Below, in pieces: positions 49,617 through 59,057 of a stretch of DNA of 64,000 bases (position 1 is the first letter of the stretch; every line of letters starts with the position of its first letter). The translations under genes and the position numbers were made by a program. Origin of the DNA: Duganella zoogloeoides (lineage in GTDB: Bacteria > Pseudomonadota > Gammaproteobacteria > Burkholderiales > Burkholderiaceae_D). The notes beneath the pieces were generated by a model, which saw only the letters and a program-made list of their open reading frames with translations, made no database searches and had not been told where the DNA came from. Where the stretch lies: positions 4,836,001-4,900,000 of the forward strand of contig NZ_CP140152.1 in assembly GCF_034479515.1 (NCBI RefSeq). Direction: 5' to 3'.

Positions 49617-50692
49617 ACAACCAAGACCTGCCACGCTGGGCGACAGCCTTTGTCATGCCCCTTTTGAACCTGCTGTCGGCCCTGCTGGTGACCGCGCTGG
49701 TGATCCACATGCTGGGCGAAAGCCCCACCGAGTCGCTGGCCATCCTGGTCAACAGCGCCGTCGTCAATCCGGAAGGCCTGAGCTACACGCTGTTCTATGC
49801 GTCCACGTTCATCTTCACCGGTCTCGCCGTGTCGATCGCCATGCAGGCGGGCCTGTTCAACATCGGCGCCGAAGGCCAGATGTACCTGGGCGGCCTGGGT
49901 CTCACGCTGGCCATGCTGGCCTTCGACAGCTCGCTGCCGGCGTGGGCGCTGATCCCGGTGGGCGTGCTCGGGGCCGCGCTGTTCGGCGGCCTGTGGGCGT
50001 TCCTGCCCGGCTACCTGCAAGCGAAACGCGGCAGCCACGTGGTGGTGACCACCATCATGTTCAACTTCATCGCCGCGTCCCTGATGAACTTCCTGATCGT
50101 CAAGTACATGATCCCGGACGGCGAACAGAACCCGGCCAGCCGCCTGTTTACCGAGGCGGCCGAGTTGCCGCGCCTGAACCAGTGGTTCCCGATCCTGGGC
50201 GAGACACCGCTCAACATCAGCTTCTTCCTGGCCATCCTCGCGCTGGCCGTGTACGGCGTGATGACCACCCGGTCATCGTGGGGCTTCAAGGTGCGCGCCA
50301 CGGGCCTGAACAAGCACGCGGCCCACTACGCCGGCATCCGCATCAGCAAGATGATCATCGTGGTCATGCTGATCTCGGGTGCGCTGGCCGGCCTGGGCGC
50401 GGTCAACTCGGTCATGGGTTCCACCCACTACCTGTCGCTCAACTTCGTCGGCGGCGCCGGTTTCATCGGCATCGCCATTGCGCTGATGGGCCGCCAGCAC
50501 CCGGTGGGCATCTTCCTGTCGGCGGTGCTGTTCGGCGCACTGACCCAGGGCGGCTTCGATTTGTCGCTGGAAAAGCAGAACATCCCGCCCGAAACCGTGA
50601 TCCTGATCCAGGGTCTGATCATCCTGTTCTGCGGCGCCATGGAAAACCTGTACGCGCCGGTCATCGCCAAGATGCTGAACCTGAAGAAGTGA
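49613..50692 (+). CDS. Nucleoside ABC importer permease 1
   Basis: 359 residues with about nine to ten hydrophobic segments and the BPD_transp_2 family signature (LFNIGAEGQMYLGGLG, GFKVRATGLNKHAAHYAGI near the coupling helix). It pairs with the next gene product to form the translocation channel, as in NupP/NupQ or YufP/YufQ. ATG overlaps the ATPase stop (ATGA), and the second permease starts 16 bases later. Confidence 0.92.
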   Translation: MNNQDLPRWATAFVMPLLNLLSALLVTALVIHMLGESPTESLAILVNSAVVNPEGLSYTLFYASTFIFTGLAVSIAMQAGLFNIGAEGQMYLGGLGLTLAMLAFDSSLPAWALIPVGVLGAALFGGLWAFLPGYLQAKRGSHVVVTTIMFNFIAASLMNFLIVKYMIPDGEQNPASRLFTEAAELPRLNQWFPILGETPLNISFFLAILALAVYGVMTTRSSWGFKVRATGLNKHAAHYAGIRISKMIIVVMLISGALAGLGAVNSVMGSTHYLSLNFVGGAGFIGIAIALMGRQHPVGIFLSAVLFGALTQGGFDLSLEKQNIPPETVILIQGLIILFCGAMENLYAPVIAKMLNLKK

Positions 50693-50708
50693 CTAGTGAG
50701 CTAACGAT

Positions 50709-51680
50709 ATGACTTTTGACGACCTCCATCTTGGCAGCATCCTGGTATCGACCGTGCGCAATGCGCCGGTGCTGATTTTCGCCGGCATGGCCGGCCTGTT
50801 CGCCGAACGCTCGGGTGTGATCGACATCGGCCTGGAAGGCAAGATCCTCGCCAGCGCCTTCGTCTCGGCCGCGGTGGCGTACATCACGCAAAACCCGTGG
50901 AACGGCATCGCCGCCGGCATGCTGGTGTCCATCCTGCTGGCCACCCTGCAAGCCTACGTGGCCATCACCCAGAAGGGCAACCAGCTGGTCGCCGGCATCG
51001 CGATCAACATCGCCATGAGCGGTTTGACGTTTGTCGTCGCCCAGTACATCTTTCAGCAGGGCGGCCGCACGCCGGACATCGGCTCTGCGCGCCTGTTCGA
51101 CGTAGTGCTGCCGGGGACCGCCGCGATTCGCGACGTGCCGTTCATCGGCTGGGTGTACGCGCACCTGATCGGCGGCCACTCGGTGCTGGTGTACCTGGCG
51201 TTCGCGCTGGTGCCGCTGGTGCACTGGCTGCTGTACCACACCCGCTTCGGCCTGCGCCTGCGCGCCTGCGGCGAGAACCCGCACGCGGCCGATGCCGCCG
51301 GCGTCAACGTCGCCCGCCAGCGCTACATCACGATGATCGTGGCGGGCGTATTGTGCTCGTTCTCGGGCGCCTACCTGTCGATCGTGCAAAGCGGCTTCTT
51401 CCTGCGCGACATGTCGGCCGGCGCCGGCTACCTGGCCTTGACAGCCATGGTGTTCGGTAACTGGCGGCCGTTGTACACGTTCCTCGGCTGCCTGATGTTC
51501 GGCTTTTTCGCTGCCGTGCAAATCCAGATCGAAGGCGTGGACCTGCCGGTGGTCGGCCGCCTGCCAGGCTCGCTGATCCAGATGGTGCCGTACGTGGTGA
51601 CGGTGATCGTGCTGGCGGGATTGATGGCCAAGTCGGTGGCGCCCAAAGCTTTGGGTACGCCGTTCGTCAAGTCGCGCTAA
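50709..51680 (+). CDS. Nucleoside ABC importer permease 2
   Basis: 323 residues with about eight hydrophobic segments. It carries the conserved start APVLIFAGMAGLFAERSGVIDIGLEGK and a coupling stretch GLRLRACGENPHAADAAGV characteristic of the second permease of BMP-dependent nucleoside importers. It completes the four-gene transporter from 47003. The converging cytochrome gene ends 29 bases beyond its stop. Confidence 0.93.
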   Translation: MTFDDLHLGSILVSTVRNAPVLIFAGMAGLFAERSGVIDIGLEGKILASAFVSAAVAYITQNPWNGIAAGMLVSILLATLQAYVAITQKGNQLVAGIAINIAMSGLTFVVAQYIFQQGGRTPDIGSARLFDVVLPGTAAIRDVPFIGWVYAHLIGGHSVLVYLAFALVPLVHWLLYHTRFGLRLRACGENPHAADAAGVNVARQRYITMIVAGVLCSFSGAYLSIVQSGFFLRDMSAGAGYLALTAMVFGNWRPLYTFLGCLMFGFFAAVQIQIEGVDLPVVGRLPGSLIQMVPYVVTVIVLAGLMAKSVAPKALGTPFVKSR

Positions 51681-51709
51681 CTGCGCACTGCACCTCGCGG
51701 CTTGCCCAT

Positions 51710-52105
51710 TCAGCGCAAGCCGCGCATATAGGCCAGCAAATCGGCCACCTGCTGCTCGTCGCTGATGCCCCAGAAGCGCATGCTGGTGCCTGGCACCACG
51801 TCGTGCGGGGCGCGCAGGAAGGCGGCCAGGTTGGCTTCGGTCCAGACCAGGCCCGAGCGCTTCATCGCTTCCGAGTACCTGTAACCGGCCGACGTGCCGG
51901 CCTTGCGGCCGACGATGGCGTTCAACTGCGGACCGTAGGCCGGTTGCGCGTACTTGCCCACCTGGTGGCACGACGCGCATTTGAGGAACGCGGCTTCACC
52001 GGCCTTCGGGTTGCCGATTTTGGCGGCAGCCGGGGCGGCGTGGACCACGGGTGCGACCAGCGCTACAGTGGCGGCGCACAACAACAGGAACTGGCGGTTT
52101 TTCAT
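51710..52105 (-). CDS. Small periplasmic c-type cytochrome
   Basis: 131 residues from the ATG at 52105 (MKNRQFLLLCAATVAL). A signal peptide ends near VVHA-AP. A class I cytochrome c fold follows, with heme-binding Cys43-x-x-Cys46-His47 (CASCH) and axial methionine in VVPGTSMRFWG. It resembles soluble cytochrome c-550/c2-like electron carriers. No oxidase or dehydrogenase is adjacent; PuuD in the same window needs such an acceptor but lies 43 kb away, so no link is claimed. Confidence 0.9.
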   Translation of the reverse strand: MKNRQFLLLCAATVALVAPVVHAAPAAAKIGNPKAGEAAFLKCASCHQVGKYAQPAYGPQLNAIVGRKAGTSAGYRYSEAMKRSGLVWTEANLAAFLRAPHDVVPGTSMRFWGISDEQQVADLLAYMRGLR

Positions 52106-52167
52106 CTGAGACAAGGCTAAGCTGGCGTGACGCCGATAGCGGCGAAGTTTACAGCAAACCACGTTCA

Positions 52168-52205
52168 ATCTATCTTTTTGGAAAGGATAGATTTCCACAT
52201 GGAAA
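52168..52205. promoter_or_regulatory. Inverted repeats between the cytochrome and chemoreceptor genes
   Basis: ATCTATC (52168-52174) pairs with GATAGAT (52186-52192), and TTTCC-ACAT-GGAAA follows at 52192-52205. ATCTATCTG recurs near 52225. They lie in the 211-base divergent gap and may be operator or mRNA-stem elements. Confidence 0.35.
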
Positions 52206-52316
52206 CCCTTGTACAATCCTGTCCATCTATCTGCATGTCCCAGCCCCGCCTTGCAGCATCCCAGTATTACTCCGGCCCCAAGCTCCGCCGCTGTCCACCT
52301 TCACCGGAGCAGCACC

Positions 52317-53978
52317 ATGAAACTTACCAATATCAAGATCGGCCCACGCCTGATCATCGCTTTCAGCTTCGTCCTCACCATGCTGCTGGTGGTCGCAGTC
52401 CTCAGCGTCACCCGCATGTCCGCCATCCAGCAGGCGATGGTCGAAATCACCAAGGGCAATAATATGGAAGCGAGCATGGCGTCGGCCATGCGCCTGGCCG
52501 TGGACGATCGCATGATCGCGCTGCGTAACATCGTGCTGTTGCAGGATGCGGCCGACATGCAGGCGCAGGTCGAGCGTATCCGCCACCAGGCCGCCGACTA
52601 CGCCAGCGCCGAGCAGAAACTGCGCCAGACCTTCGAGGTGTACGGCATCCTGCCCGAAGAAACGGCGCTGCTCGAAGACATCAAGACCCAGGCTGCGGCA
52701 GCCCTGCCGCTGATGGAAAAGATCCAGGCGCTGGGCCTGTCGAACAACAACGCCGAAGCCACACGAGTCCTGATGCACGAGCTGCGCACCGCGCAAAAAA
52801 AATGGCAGGACAGCTTGGCCGCACTGGTCGCCAGCGAAAATCGCCAGAACGAGGAAGCCACCGCGCAGGCCGACGCTACCTATGAACTGGCGCGCAACCT
52901 CACCATCGGCATCAGCACCCTGGCCATCCTCGCCGGCCTGATCACCGCCTGGCTGATCACGCGCAGCATCACCACGCCGATCAACCGCGCCGTGGTGATC
53001 GCCCAGACCGTGGCCGCCGGCAACCTGACCAGCGACATCGTGGTGCAGGGTCGCGACGAGACCGCGATGCTGCTGGGCGCTCTGAAGGAAATGAACGCCA
53101 GCCTGCAGCAGATCGTCGGCCAGGTCCGCGCCGGTACCGACACCATGACCACCGCTGCCGGGGAAATCGCCAGCGGCAACCTGGACCTGTCGTCACGCAC
53201 CGAGCAGCAGGCCGGCTCGCTGGAAGAAACCGCATCGTCGATGGAAGAGCTGACGTCCACCGTCAAGCAAAACGACGACAACGCCCGGCAGGCCAACAGC
53301 CTAGCTACCAGCGCCTCTGAGCTGGCCGGCAAAGGCGGCGTGGTGATTGCCAGCGTGGTGCAGACAATGGAAGCGATCAATGATTCGTCGAAGAAGATCG
53401 TCGAGATCATCAGCGTGATCGACGGCATCGCGTTCCAGACCAATATCCTTGCGCTCAATGCGGCGGTGGAAGCGGCGCGCGCCGGCGAGCAGGGTCGCGG
53501 CTTCGCGGTCGTGGCAACCGAGGTGCGCAACCTGGCCCACCGCAGCGCGGCGGCGGCTAAGGAAATCAAGACCCTGATCGGCGACTCGGTGGCCAAGGTC
53601 GATGCCGGCGCGGCGCTGGTGGACGAAGCCGGCACCACCATGAGCGACGTGGTGGACAGCGTGCGCCGGGTACGCGACATGATTGCCGAAATCGCCGCTG
53701 CCAGCCGCGAACAAAGCATGGGCATAGAGCAGGTCAACCACGCCATCATCGAAATGGACGGCGTGACCCAGCAGAACGCCGCGCTGGTCGAGCAGTCGGC
53801 GGCCGCCGCCGCGTCGATGCAGCAGCAGGCGGAGGAACTGGCCGACCTGGTGGGCAAGTTCGTGCTGCCCTCCTCTCCTGTCCCGGCGCAACTGGCGGCG
53901 CACCGCGCACCGCCAGTCGTCAGCGGGCGAGGCCGGGCTGGCGCAGCCAATCCAGGGCTGCGTATCGCGGCAGTGTGA
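52317..53978 (+). CDS. Methyl-accepting chemotaxis protein with four-helix-bundle sensor
   Basis: 553 residues from the ATG at 52317 (MKLTNIKIGPRLIIAFS). A first transmembrane helix lies at about 11-31, a periplasmic helical 4HB-type sensor at about 32-190, and a second transmembrane helix at about 193-212. A HAMP domain then leads to a long signalling hairpin with the conserved tip containing [20 protein letters not shown]. No CheR-docking pentapeptide ends the chain. It sits immediately after the nucleoside importer group, so a nucleoside or nucleobase attractant is conceivable; ligand unknown. Confidence 0.92.
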   Translation: MKLTNIKIGPRLIIAFSFVLTMLLVVAVLSVTRMSAIQQAMVEITKGNNMEASMASAMRLAVDDRMIALRNIVLLQDAADMQAQVERIRHQAADYASAEQKLRQTFEVYGILPEETALLEDIKTQAAAALPLMEKIQALGLSNNNAEATRVLMHELRTAQKKWQDSLAALVASENRQNEEATAQADATYELARNLTIGISTLAILAGLITAWLITRSITTPINRAVVIAQTVAAGNLTSDIVVQGRDETAMLLGALKEMNASLQQIVGQVRAGTDTMTTAAGEIASGNLDLSSRTEQQAGSLEETASSMEELTSTVKQNDDNARQANSLATSASELAGKGGVVIASVVQTMEAINDSSKKIVEIISVIDGIAFQTNILALNAAVEAARAGEQGRGFAVVATEVRNLAHRSAAAAKEIKTLIGDSVAKVDAGAALVDEAGTTMSDVVDSVRRVRDMIAEIAAASREQSMGIEQVNHAIIEMDGVTQQNAALVEQSAAAAASMQQQAEELADLVGKFVLPSSPVPAQLAAHRAPPVVSGRGRAGAANPGLRIAAV

Positions 53979-53993
53979 CCATCCCGGCAGCGG

Positions 53994-55961
53994 TCAACGT
54001 ATCCTGAGCAGGTGCGCGCCAGCGGCCGGCGGGGCGGCGCCGCGATCGAGCTTGAATACGCTCACGGCCTGCGCCAGGTTGGCGGCCTGCTCCTGCAGGC
54101 TCTCGGCGGCGGCGGCGGCCTGCTCCACCAGCGCGGCGTTCTGCTGTGTCACGCCGTCCATCTGCACCACCGCCTGGTTGACCTGGGCGATGCCTTCGCT
54201 CTGTTCGGCCGTGGCCACCGTGATTTCGCTCATGATCTCGGCAACGCGGCGCACGCTGGACACCACGTCGTCCATCGTGCTGCCCGCTTCATCCACCAGC
54301 CGCGTGCCGGCGGCCACCTTGCCCACCGAATCGTCGATCAGTTCCTTGATCTCCCTGGCGGCCGCCGCGCTGCGCTGCGCCAGGTTGCGCACTTCGGACG
54401 CCACCACCGCGAAGCCGCGTCCCTGCTCGCCGGCGCGCGCCGCTTCCACGGCCGCGTTCAGCGCCAGGATGTTGGTCTGGAAGGCGATGCCGTCGATCAC
54501 GCTGATGATCTCCACGATCTTGTTCGACGACGCGTTGATCGAGGCCATGGTGGCCACCACCTGCGCCACCACCGCGCCGCTCTTTTGCGCCACGGTCGAT
54601 GCCGAGCCGGCCAGCTCGTTGGCCTGGCGCGCGTTGTCGGCGTTTTCCTTGACCGTGGACGTCAGCTCTTCGATCGACGCGGCGGTTTCCTCCAGCGCGC
54701 TGGCCTGCTGCTCGGTGCGCGCCGACAGGTCGGTGTTGCCATGCGAGATTTCGGCGCTGCCGCGCGCCACGTTCTCGGCGCTGGCGCTCACCCGCAGCAG
54801 CACGTCGTGGATATTGCCCACGAACTGGTTGAAACCGCTGCCGATCACCGCCAGTTCGTCGTTGCCGCGCACGTCGAGCTTGACACTCAGATCGGCGTCG
54901 CCGCTCGATAGCGCTGTCATGCGCGCGCCCAGCGCCCGCAACGGCGCGGTCAGGCGGAACACCACGCCGACCAGGATCAGCGCCGTGGCGACCGCGCAGA
55001 TCAGGGAGACAATCAAGGTATAGAGCAGCAGCTCGCGGGCGGGCGCCGTCGCCACGCTTTTCGGGAACGTCAGCTGCACCGACCACGGCGCCGACTGGGC
55101 GTGGATGAACAGCGGCTGCAGCAGGTGCACCCAGCCTTGCTCGTCCACGTATTCGTAGGGCTGGCCCTGGCGCACGCGCTCGAGCGCTGCTGGCGGCAAG
55201 TCGTCGGCTTTCTTGCCCAGCTTTTCCGGCGCCGGATTGCTGGCGTACAGGCCACCGCTGGAAATCAGGCTCAGTTTCGCGCCTTCGATGGTCTTGAGTT
55301 CGGCGAGGATAGTCGCCAGCCGGGTAAGCATGAAGTCGGCGCTGGCCACGCCCTTGAACTGGCCGTCGATCATGATCGGCGCCACCAGCGATGCCATCAG
55401 CGTGGGCTTGCCGTCCACCGGATAGTTATACGGCTCGGTAAAGAACACCTTGCCGCTGCGCTTGGGGATGTCGTACCAGTCATTGGCGCCGGCGGCGGTA
55501 TCGAACACAATGGGCTCCACGTGCAGCGCACCGCCGGCGCCGCGCGTCCAGTACGGCATGAAGCGCCCGGTGGCGTCGTACAGCGGCGCCTTGCCCGCGT
55601 ACTCGGCATCCTTGCCGTCCAGTGCATTCGGCTCCCACGTGACGGCCGTGCCGACCAGGTCTTCGGACCCGGTGAGCGTGGCTTTGACCAGTTCATTGAT
55701 CTGCTCGCGCGCCAGCGGCAGGTTGGCCGTGCGCGTGCCGCGCATGGCGCCGGCCAGGTTGACGATGGCCGCCAGGTTGGTGGCGATGCGCGCCTGCAGT
55801 ACGCCCGACACCTCGCGGCTGGACGTGCGCGCCAGGTCCATCGCGGCCGCCTCCGCGCTGGCGCTGCTGCGGATGCCGGTGACGGTAGCGGTGATCGCCA
55901 GGCTGGCCACCACCAGCGCGGTGGCAGCGGCGCAGATCTTGCCGTTGAGAGAGAGGTTCAT
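53994..55961 (-). CDS. Methyl-accepting chemotaxis protein with double-Cache sensor
   Basis: 655 residues from the ATG at 55961 ([16 protein letters not shown]); an in-frame TTG at 55976 is less likely. A transmembrane helix at about 8-28 precedes a large periplasmic dCache-type domain (about 35-310, with [34 protein letters not shown] and [19 protein letters not shown]). A second transmembrane helix, HAMP and signalling hairpin follow. dCache receptors bind small metabolites, including amino acids and purines. It converges with the 4HB receptor, 15 bases between stops. Confidence 0.92.
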   Translation of the reverse strand: MNLSLNGKICAAATALVVASLAITATVTGIRSSASAEAAAMDLARTSSREVSGVLQARIATNLAAIVNLAGAMRGTRTANLPLAREQINELVKATLTGSEDLVGTAVTWEPNALDGKDAEYAGKAPLYDATGRFMPYWTRGAGGALHVEPIVFDTAAGANDWYDIPKRSGKVFFTEPYNYPVDGKPTLMASLVAPIMIDGQFKGVASADFMLTRLATILAELKTIEGAKLSLISSGGLYASNPAPEKLGKKADDLPPAALERVRQGQPYEYVDEQGWVHLLQPLFIHAQSAPWSVQLTFPKSVATAPARELLLYTLIVSLICAVATALILVGVVFRLTAPLRALGARMTALSSGDADLSVKLDVRGNDELAVIGSGFNQFVGNIHDVLLRVSASAENVARGSAEISHGNTDLSARTEQQASALEETAASIEELTSTVKENADNARQANELAGSASTVAQKSGAVVAQVVATMASINASSNKIVEIISVIDGIAFQTNILALNAAVEAARAGEQGRGFAVVASEVRNLAQRSAAAAREIKELIDDSVGKVAAGTRLVDEAGSTMDDVVSSVRRVAEIMSEITVATAEQSEGIAQVNQAVVQMDGVTQQNAALVEQAAAAAESLQEQAANLAQAVSVFKLDRGAAPPAAGAHLLRIR

Positions 55962-55982
55962 GGGAGGCCTGTGCAAAGAAAA

Positions 55983-56783
55983 TCAAAAGGTGCGCAACAG
56001 CGCCACCACGAAAGTGCCCCTGGCCGGATCGGATGTCTCGATCACACCGGCGCCATTGGGCACGCCCGTGGTGTAGCGGTCGTAGGCATCGGTCGCGCCA
56101 TGGGCGCGGGTATAGGCGGCCGACAGTGTCCAGCCGGGCGCCAGCACCTTGGCCACGCCCACGCGGTAGTCGCGCCAGTTCCACACGGCGTTGTTGGCCA
56201 CCCGCCCTTGGCCCGCGTGCAGCTGCATCGTGTAGCCGTCGCCCAGGTCGAGGTTGGCGCCGAGGTCCAGGTAGCCGGTGCCGCGCGCGTTCTCGATGCC
56301 GAAGAATTCACGGCTGACGGTGTAGTTGTAATTGAGGTAGGCCCAGCGGTACGTGAGCCCCAGCGCTACCTCGGTGTAGTCGTAGGTGGTATCGGTGGCG
56401 GCGATATGCGCGCCCGGGTACTTGTAGACGTACACGCCAGCGCTGTAGCCGACGGCGCCATCGTTGCCGAGCTTTCCCGTATAAGTGCCGTACAGGTCCC
56501 ACTCCACCGTGCCGTCTTCGACGTAACGGTCGCTGATGGTGGACAGCCAGGTGCCGAAGGCGAAGCCGCCCGGTCCCGCGTAATCGACGCCGCCTTGCAG
56601 CGCGGGCTTGCCCCAGCCCTGGCGGAAACCGCGCGAGATGTATTGCGACGCGGCGGTGACGTTGGCACTCCAGGGCGAGGCTACGGTCTGCACCACCTCC
56701 TGGCCGCGCGCCGGCGCGCACAGCGCCGCCGCAATCACCAGGCCCATGACCGGTATCGACCGGACAGCCGCATGCATTGCCAT
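55983..56783 (-). CDS. TorF-family putative outer-membrane porin
   Basis: 266 residues from the ATG at 56783, preceded by GGAGG; a second ATG two codons later is equally placed. A signal peptide ends near ARG-QE. The mature part is rich in alternating aromatic beta strands (ITAAS-like TAASQYISRGFRQGWGKPAL, YLDLGANLDLGDGY) and ends with a phenylalanine, typical of small barrels annotated TorF (TIGR02001). Transport substrate unknown. Upstream of the dCache chemoreceptor by 21 bases on the same strand, so probably co-transcribed. Confidence 0.82.
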   Translation of the reverse strand: MAMHAAVRSIPVMGLVIAAALCAPARGQEVVQTVASPWSANVTAASQYISRGFRQGWGKPALQGGVDYAGPGGFAFGTWLSTISDRYVEDGTVEWDLYGTYTGKLGNDGAVGYSAGVYVYKYPGAHIAATDTTYDYTEVALGLTYRWAYLNYNYTVSREFFGIENARGTGYLDLGANLDLGDGYTMQLHAGQGRVANNAVWNWRDYRVGVAKVLAPGWTLSAAYTRAHGATDAYDRYTTGVPNGAGVIETSDPARGTFVVALLRTF

Positions 56784-56981
56784 AGCACCTCCGCCTGCGC
56801 TCTCCTGCAAAGGCAGGAGTTCTGTCCCTAGCATAAGCAGTAGCCATGCTCGAAGTCAACACGCATAGCGCTGCGCGGGCCGATCCGTTGTAAAGACGAC
56901 GAGGCGGCCCGCGCCGGCAGCAAGGGCGTTGGCAAGGGCCGGCGCCGCGTGGCACACTGCGGATTTTTCCTGGCTCCCTCC

Positions 56982-57905
56982 ATGCGGCACCCCGATACCG
57001 AAGGCCGGCGCACTACCTGGCGGCGGCTGCTCGCTGCAGGCCTGCTGCTGTGCGGCGCCCCTGCCCGCGCCACCGTGGCCGCACCGACAATATTGACGTA
57101 TCCGCTCACCAGCGAGGGCGTGGACAGCCGCTACGACTACGAGTGGGCGGTGCTGCGCATGGCGCTGGAGAAGTCCGGTGCACGCGCGGGCGAGTTCGAT
57201 GTGCGGCGCTCGGCGGTGGCCATGTCGCCGCCGCGCGTGCTGCACGAAATGCGCGCGCAGCCGGGCCGGATCAATGTGTTCGTGCGCGCCACGTCCGCCG
57301 AACTGGAGCGCGAGTTTTTGCCGGTGCGCCTGCCCGTTGATCGCGGCCTGCTGGGCTATCGCCTGTTGCTGATACGCGCTGCTGATCAACCGCGCTATGC
57401 GCGCGTGCGCGGCGCGGCCGACCTGGCGTCCATGCGCGCGGGCCTGGGCCAGGGCTGGACCGACGTCGCCATCCTGCGCGCGGCCGGGATACCGGTGGTG
57501 GAAGGCAGCAGCTACACGGGCTTGTTTTCCATGCTCGATGCCAACCGCTTCGATTTTTTCCTGCGCTCGATCGACGAGGCCTCGCGCGAGATCGACGAGC
57601 GCCACGACGAATATCCACGGATGGCAGTCGAGCAAACGCTGCTCGTGCACTACCCGCTGCCGCGCTACTTCTTCCTGCGCCGCGATGCGCAAGGCAGGCA
57701 GCTGGCCACCCGCATCGAAGCGGGCATGGAGACCATGATCCGCGACGGTTCGCTGGGCACGCTGTTCCAGCGCTACAAGGGCGACCTGGTACGCAAGGCG
57801 CGCCTCGACCAGCGCCGCGTGATCCGCCTCGCCAATCCGCAACTGGGACCGGAGACGCCGCTGGCGCGGCACGAGTTGTGGTTCAATCCGGTGACGGGGA
57901 AGTGA
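56982..57905 (+). CDS. Periplasmic binding-protein-like (SBP_bac_3-type) protein
   Basis: 307 residues if started at the ATG at 56982 (MRHPDTEGRRTTWRR); a GTG at 56949 would add 11 residues, and neither has a clear ribosome site. A signal peptide ends at APARA. The mature region resembles amino-acid-type solute-binding proteins (LGYRLLLIRAADQPRY, DLASMRAGLGQGW, FDFFLRSIDEA) but lacks the usual ligand-binding arginine-aspartate pattern, so it could be a signalling or non-transport binding protein. No permease is adjacent. Divergent from the TorF-like gene. Confidence 0.72.
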   Translation: MRHPDTEGRRTTWRRLLAAGLLLCGAPARATVAAPTILTYPLTSEGVDSRYDYEWAVLRMALEKSGARAGEFDVRRSAVAMSPPRVLHEMRAQPGRINVFVRATSAELEREFLPVRLPVDRGLLGYRLLLIRAADQPRYARVRGAADLASMRAGLGQGWTDVAILRAAGIPVVEGSSYTGLFSMLDANRFDFFLRSIDEASREIDERHDEYPRMAVEQTLLVHYPLPRYFFLRRDAQGRQLATRIEAGMETMIRDGSLGTLFQRYKGDLVRKARLDQRRVIRLANPQLGPETPLARHELWFNPVTGK

Positions 57906-57977
57906 TGGCAGACGCCGACTGAATCCTCGCCTGCACGGCAGTTCACCGAGGCGGGATGACGGCGCAAACGCGGTCGC

Positions 57978-59057
57978 TTACGGCCAGATTGCTTGCAGCA
58001 CCGCCGCCAGCTGGTAACCGCCCTGCGTGAGCTGCTGCTTGGCGATGGCCGAGCTGGGGACCGGGTAGTTGTCCGGCATCGCCAGCGCCCACACGTTATA
58101 GCTCTCGCCCGTGCTTTTGCTGGTCTGCTTGGTCGCCGCGCCCACCGTCACGTCGGCGTAGGCTACCTTGGAGATCGCCAGCGACTGGTCCGCCCATTGA
58201 TACGGCCAGGTGGACAGGTCGCCCTTGGCCGAGACCACCGTCGGGTTGCCGGCGATGACCAGCTTGGCGAACTGCTCGGGCGTGCGCGCGCCGATGCGGC
58301 GGAACGCGTAGTTGACCACCGTGGTGTCCCAGTACGAGTGGAACGGGCGCGTGGTCTGCGGCGCGCGGGCAGGTGCCCCCGCAGCCTTGGCCTCATCCAC
58401 CGGCGCGGCCGGGATCAGCTGGTCGCTGGTGGCGGTGAGCTTGACGTCGTCGAGCAGCAGGTTGTTGCCGCCGCGCGCGTCGAACACTTCGCCGGCGTCC
58501 AGCTGCGCCTGGGTGGGCACCACGAACTTGCCGTCCTTGCTCACAAAACCGGCGCCCACGTGCAGCGGCTGGGCGATGTCGCCGGCCAGGTGGGTGAGGA
58601 TCAGCAGCGCCTGGCGCGGCGTGAAGTTGTGCGGGTTGGTCGCCGCATCGGCCTTGCCCTGCAGGACCGCGATGCACTGCTTGGCCGTCTGCACGATATC
58701 GTCTTCGGCCGTGCCCACGCCGTGGTCATGGTAGCTCGGCAGCTGGAACGGCACGTCGGTGTAGTGGTATTCGCTGTGCTTGGGATTGGCCGCCACGTAC
58801 GAGGTCATCTCGGCGCTTTGCGGTCCGCAGTACGTGCCCTTCACGCAGTCGGCCCAGGTGGCGATTTTTTCCAGGCTCTCGCCCGGCAGCAGCAGCGCCT
58901 GCACGTGCTGCTGCGCATTGCTGCCCTTGAGCAGCTGGTCGGCGATCGCACCCACGGCGCGGTGGCCGTCGTTGCCCCAGGCCTGTACGTTGAACGAGAC
59001 CAAGGCGCCCGACAGCGCCAGGATCAATGGGAGCTGCTTTTTCATCAATTGCTTCAT
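57978..59057 (-). CDS. Exported S1/P1-type nuclease
   Basis: 359 residues. The signal peptide is cut before Trp27, and the mature N-terminus WGNDGHRAVG supplies the first zinc ligands (Trp27 and His32), as in S1/P1 nucleases. Further ligands appear in ATWADCVKG, HYTDVPF, LTHLAGDIAQPLHVG and FHSYWDTTVV. The family cleaves single-stranded DNA and RNA and often has 3'-nucleotidase activity, acting outside the cytoplasmic membrane. The start overlaps the phospholipase-D-like gene stop (ATGA), so both are coupled. Confidence 0.93.
   Translation of the reverse strand: MKQLMKKQLPLILALSGALVSFNVQAWGNDGHRAVGAIADQLLKGSNAQQHVQALLLPGESLEKIATWADCVKGTYCGPQSAEMTSYVAANPKHSEYHYTDVPFQLPSYHDHGVGTAEDDIVQTAKQCIAVLQGKADAATNPHNFTPRQALLILTHLAGDIAQPLHVGAGFVSKDGKFVVPTQAQLDAGEVFDARGGNNLLLDDVKLTATSDQLIPAAPVDEAKAAGAPARAPQTTRPFHSYWDTTVVNYAFRRIGARTPEQFAKLVIAGNPTVVSAKGDLSTWPYQWADQSLAISKVAYADVTVGAATKQTSKSTGESYNVWALAMPDNYPVPSSAIAKQQLTQGGYQLAAVLQAIWP

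Noticed and set aside
57906..57977. Hairpin with CCTCG/CGAGG as a terminator between convergent genes
   Set aside because: Stem is only five pairs around a long loop and no T run follows on either strand.
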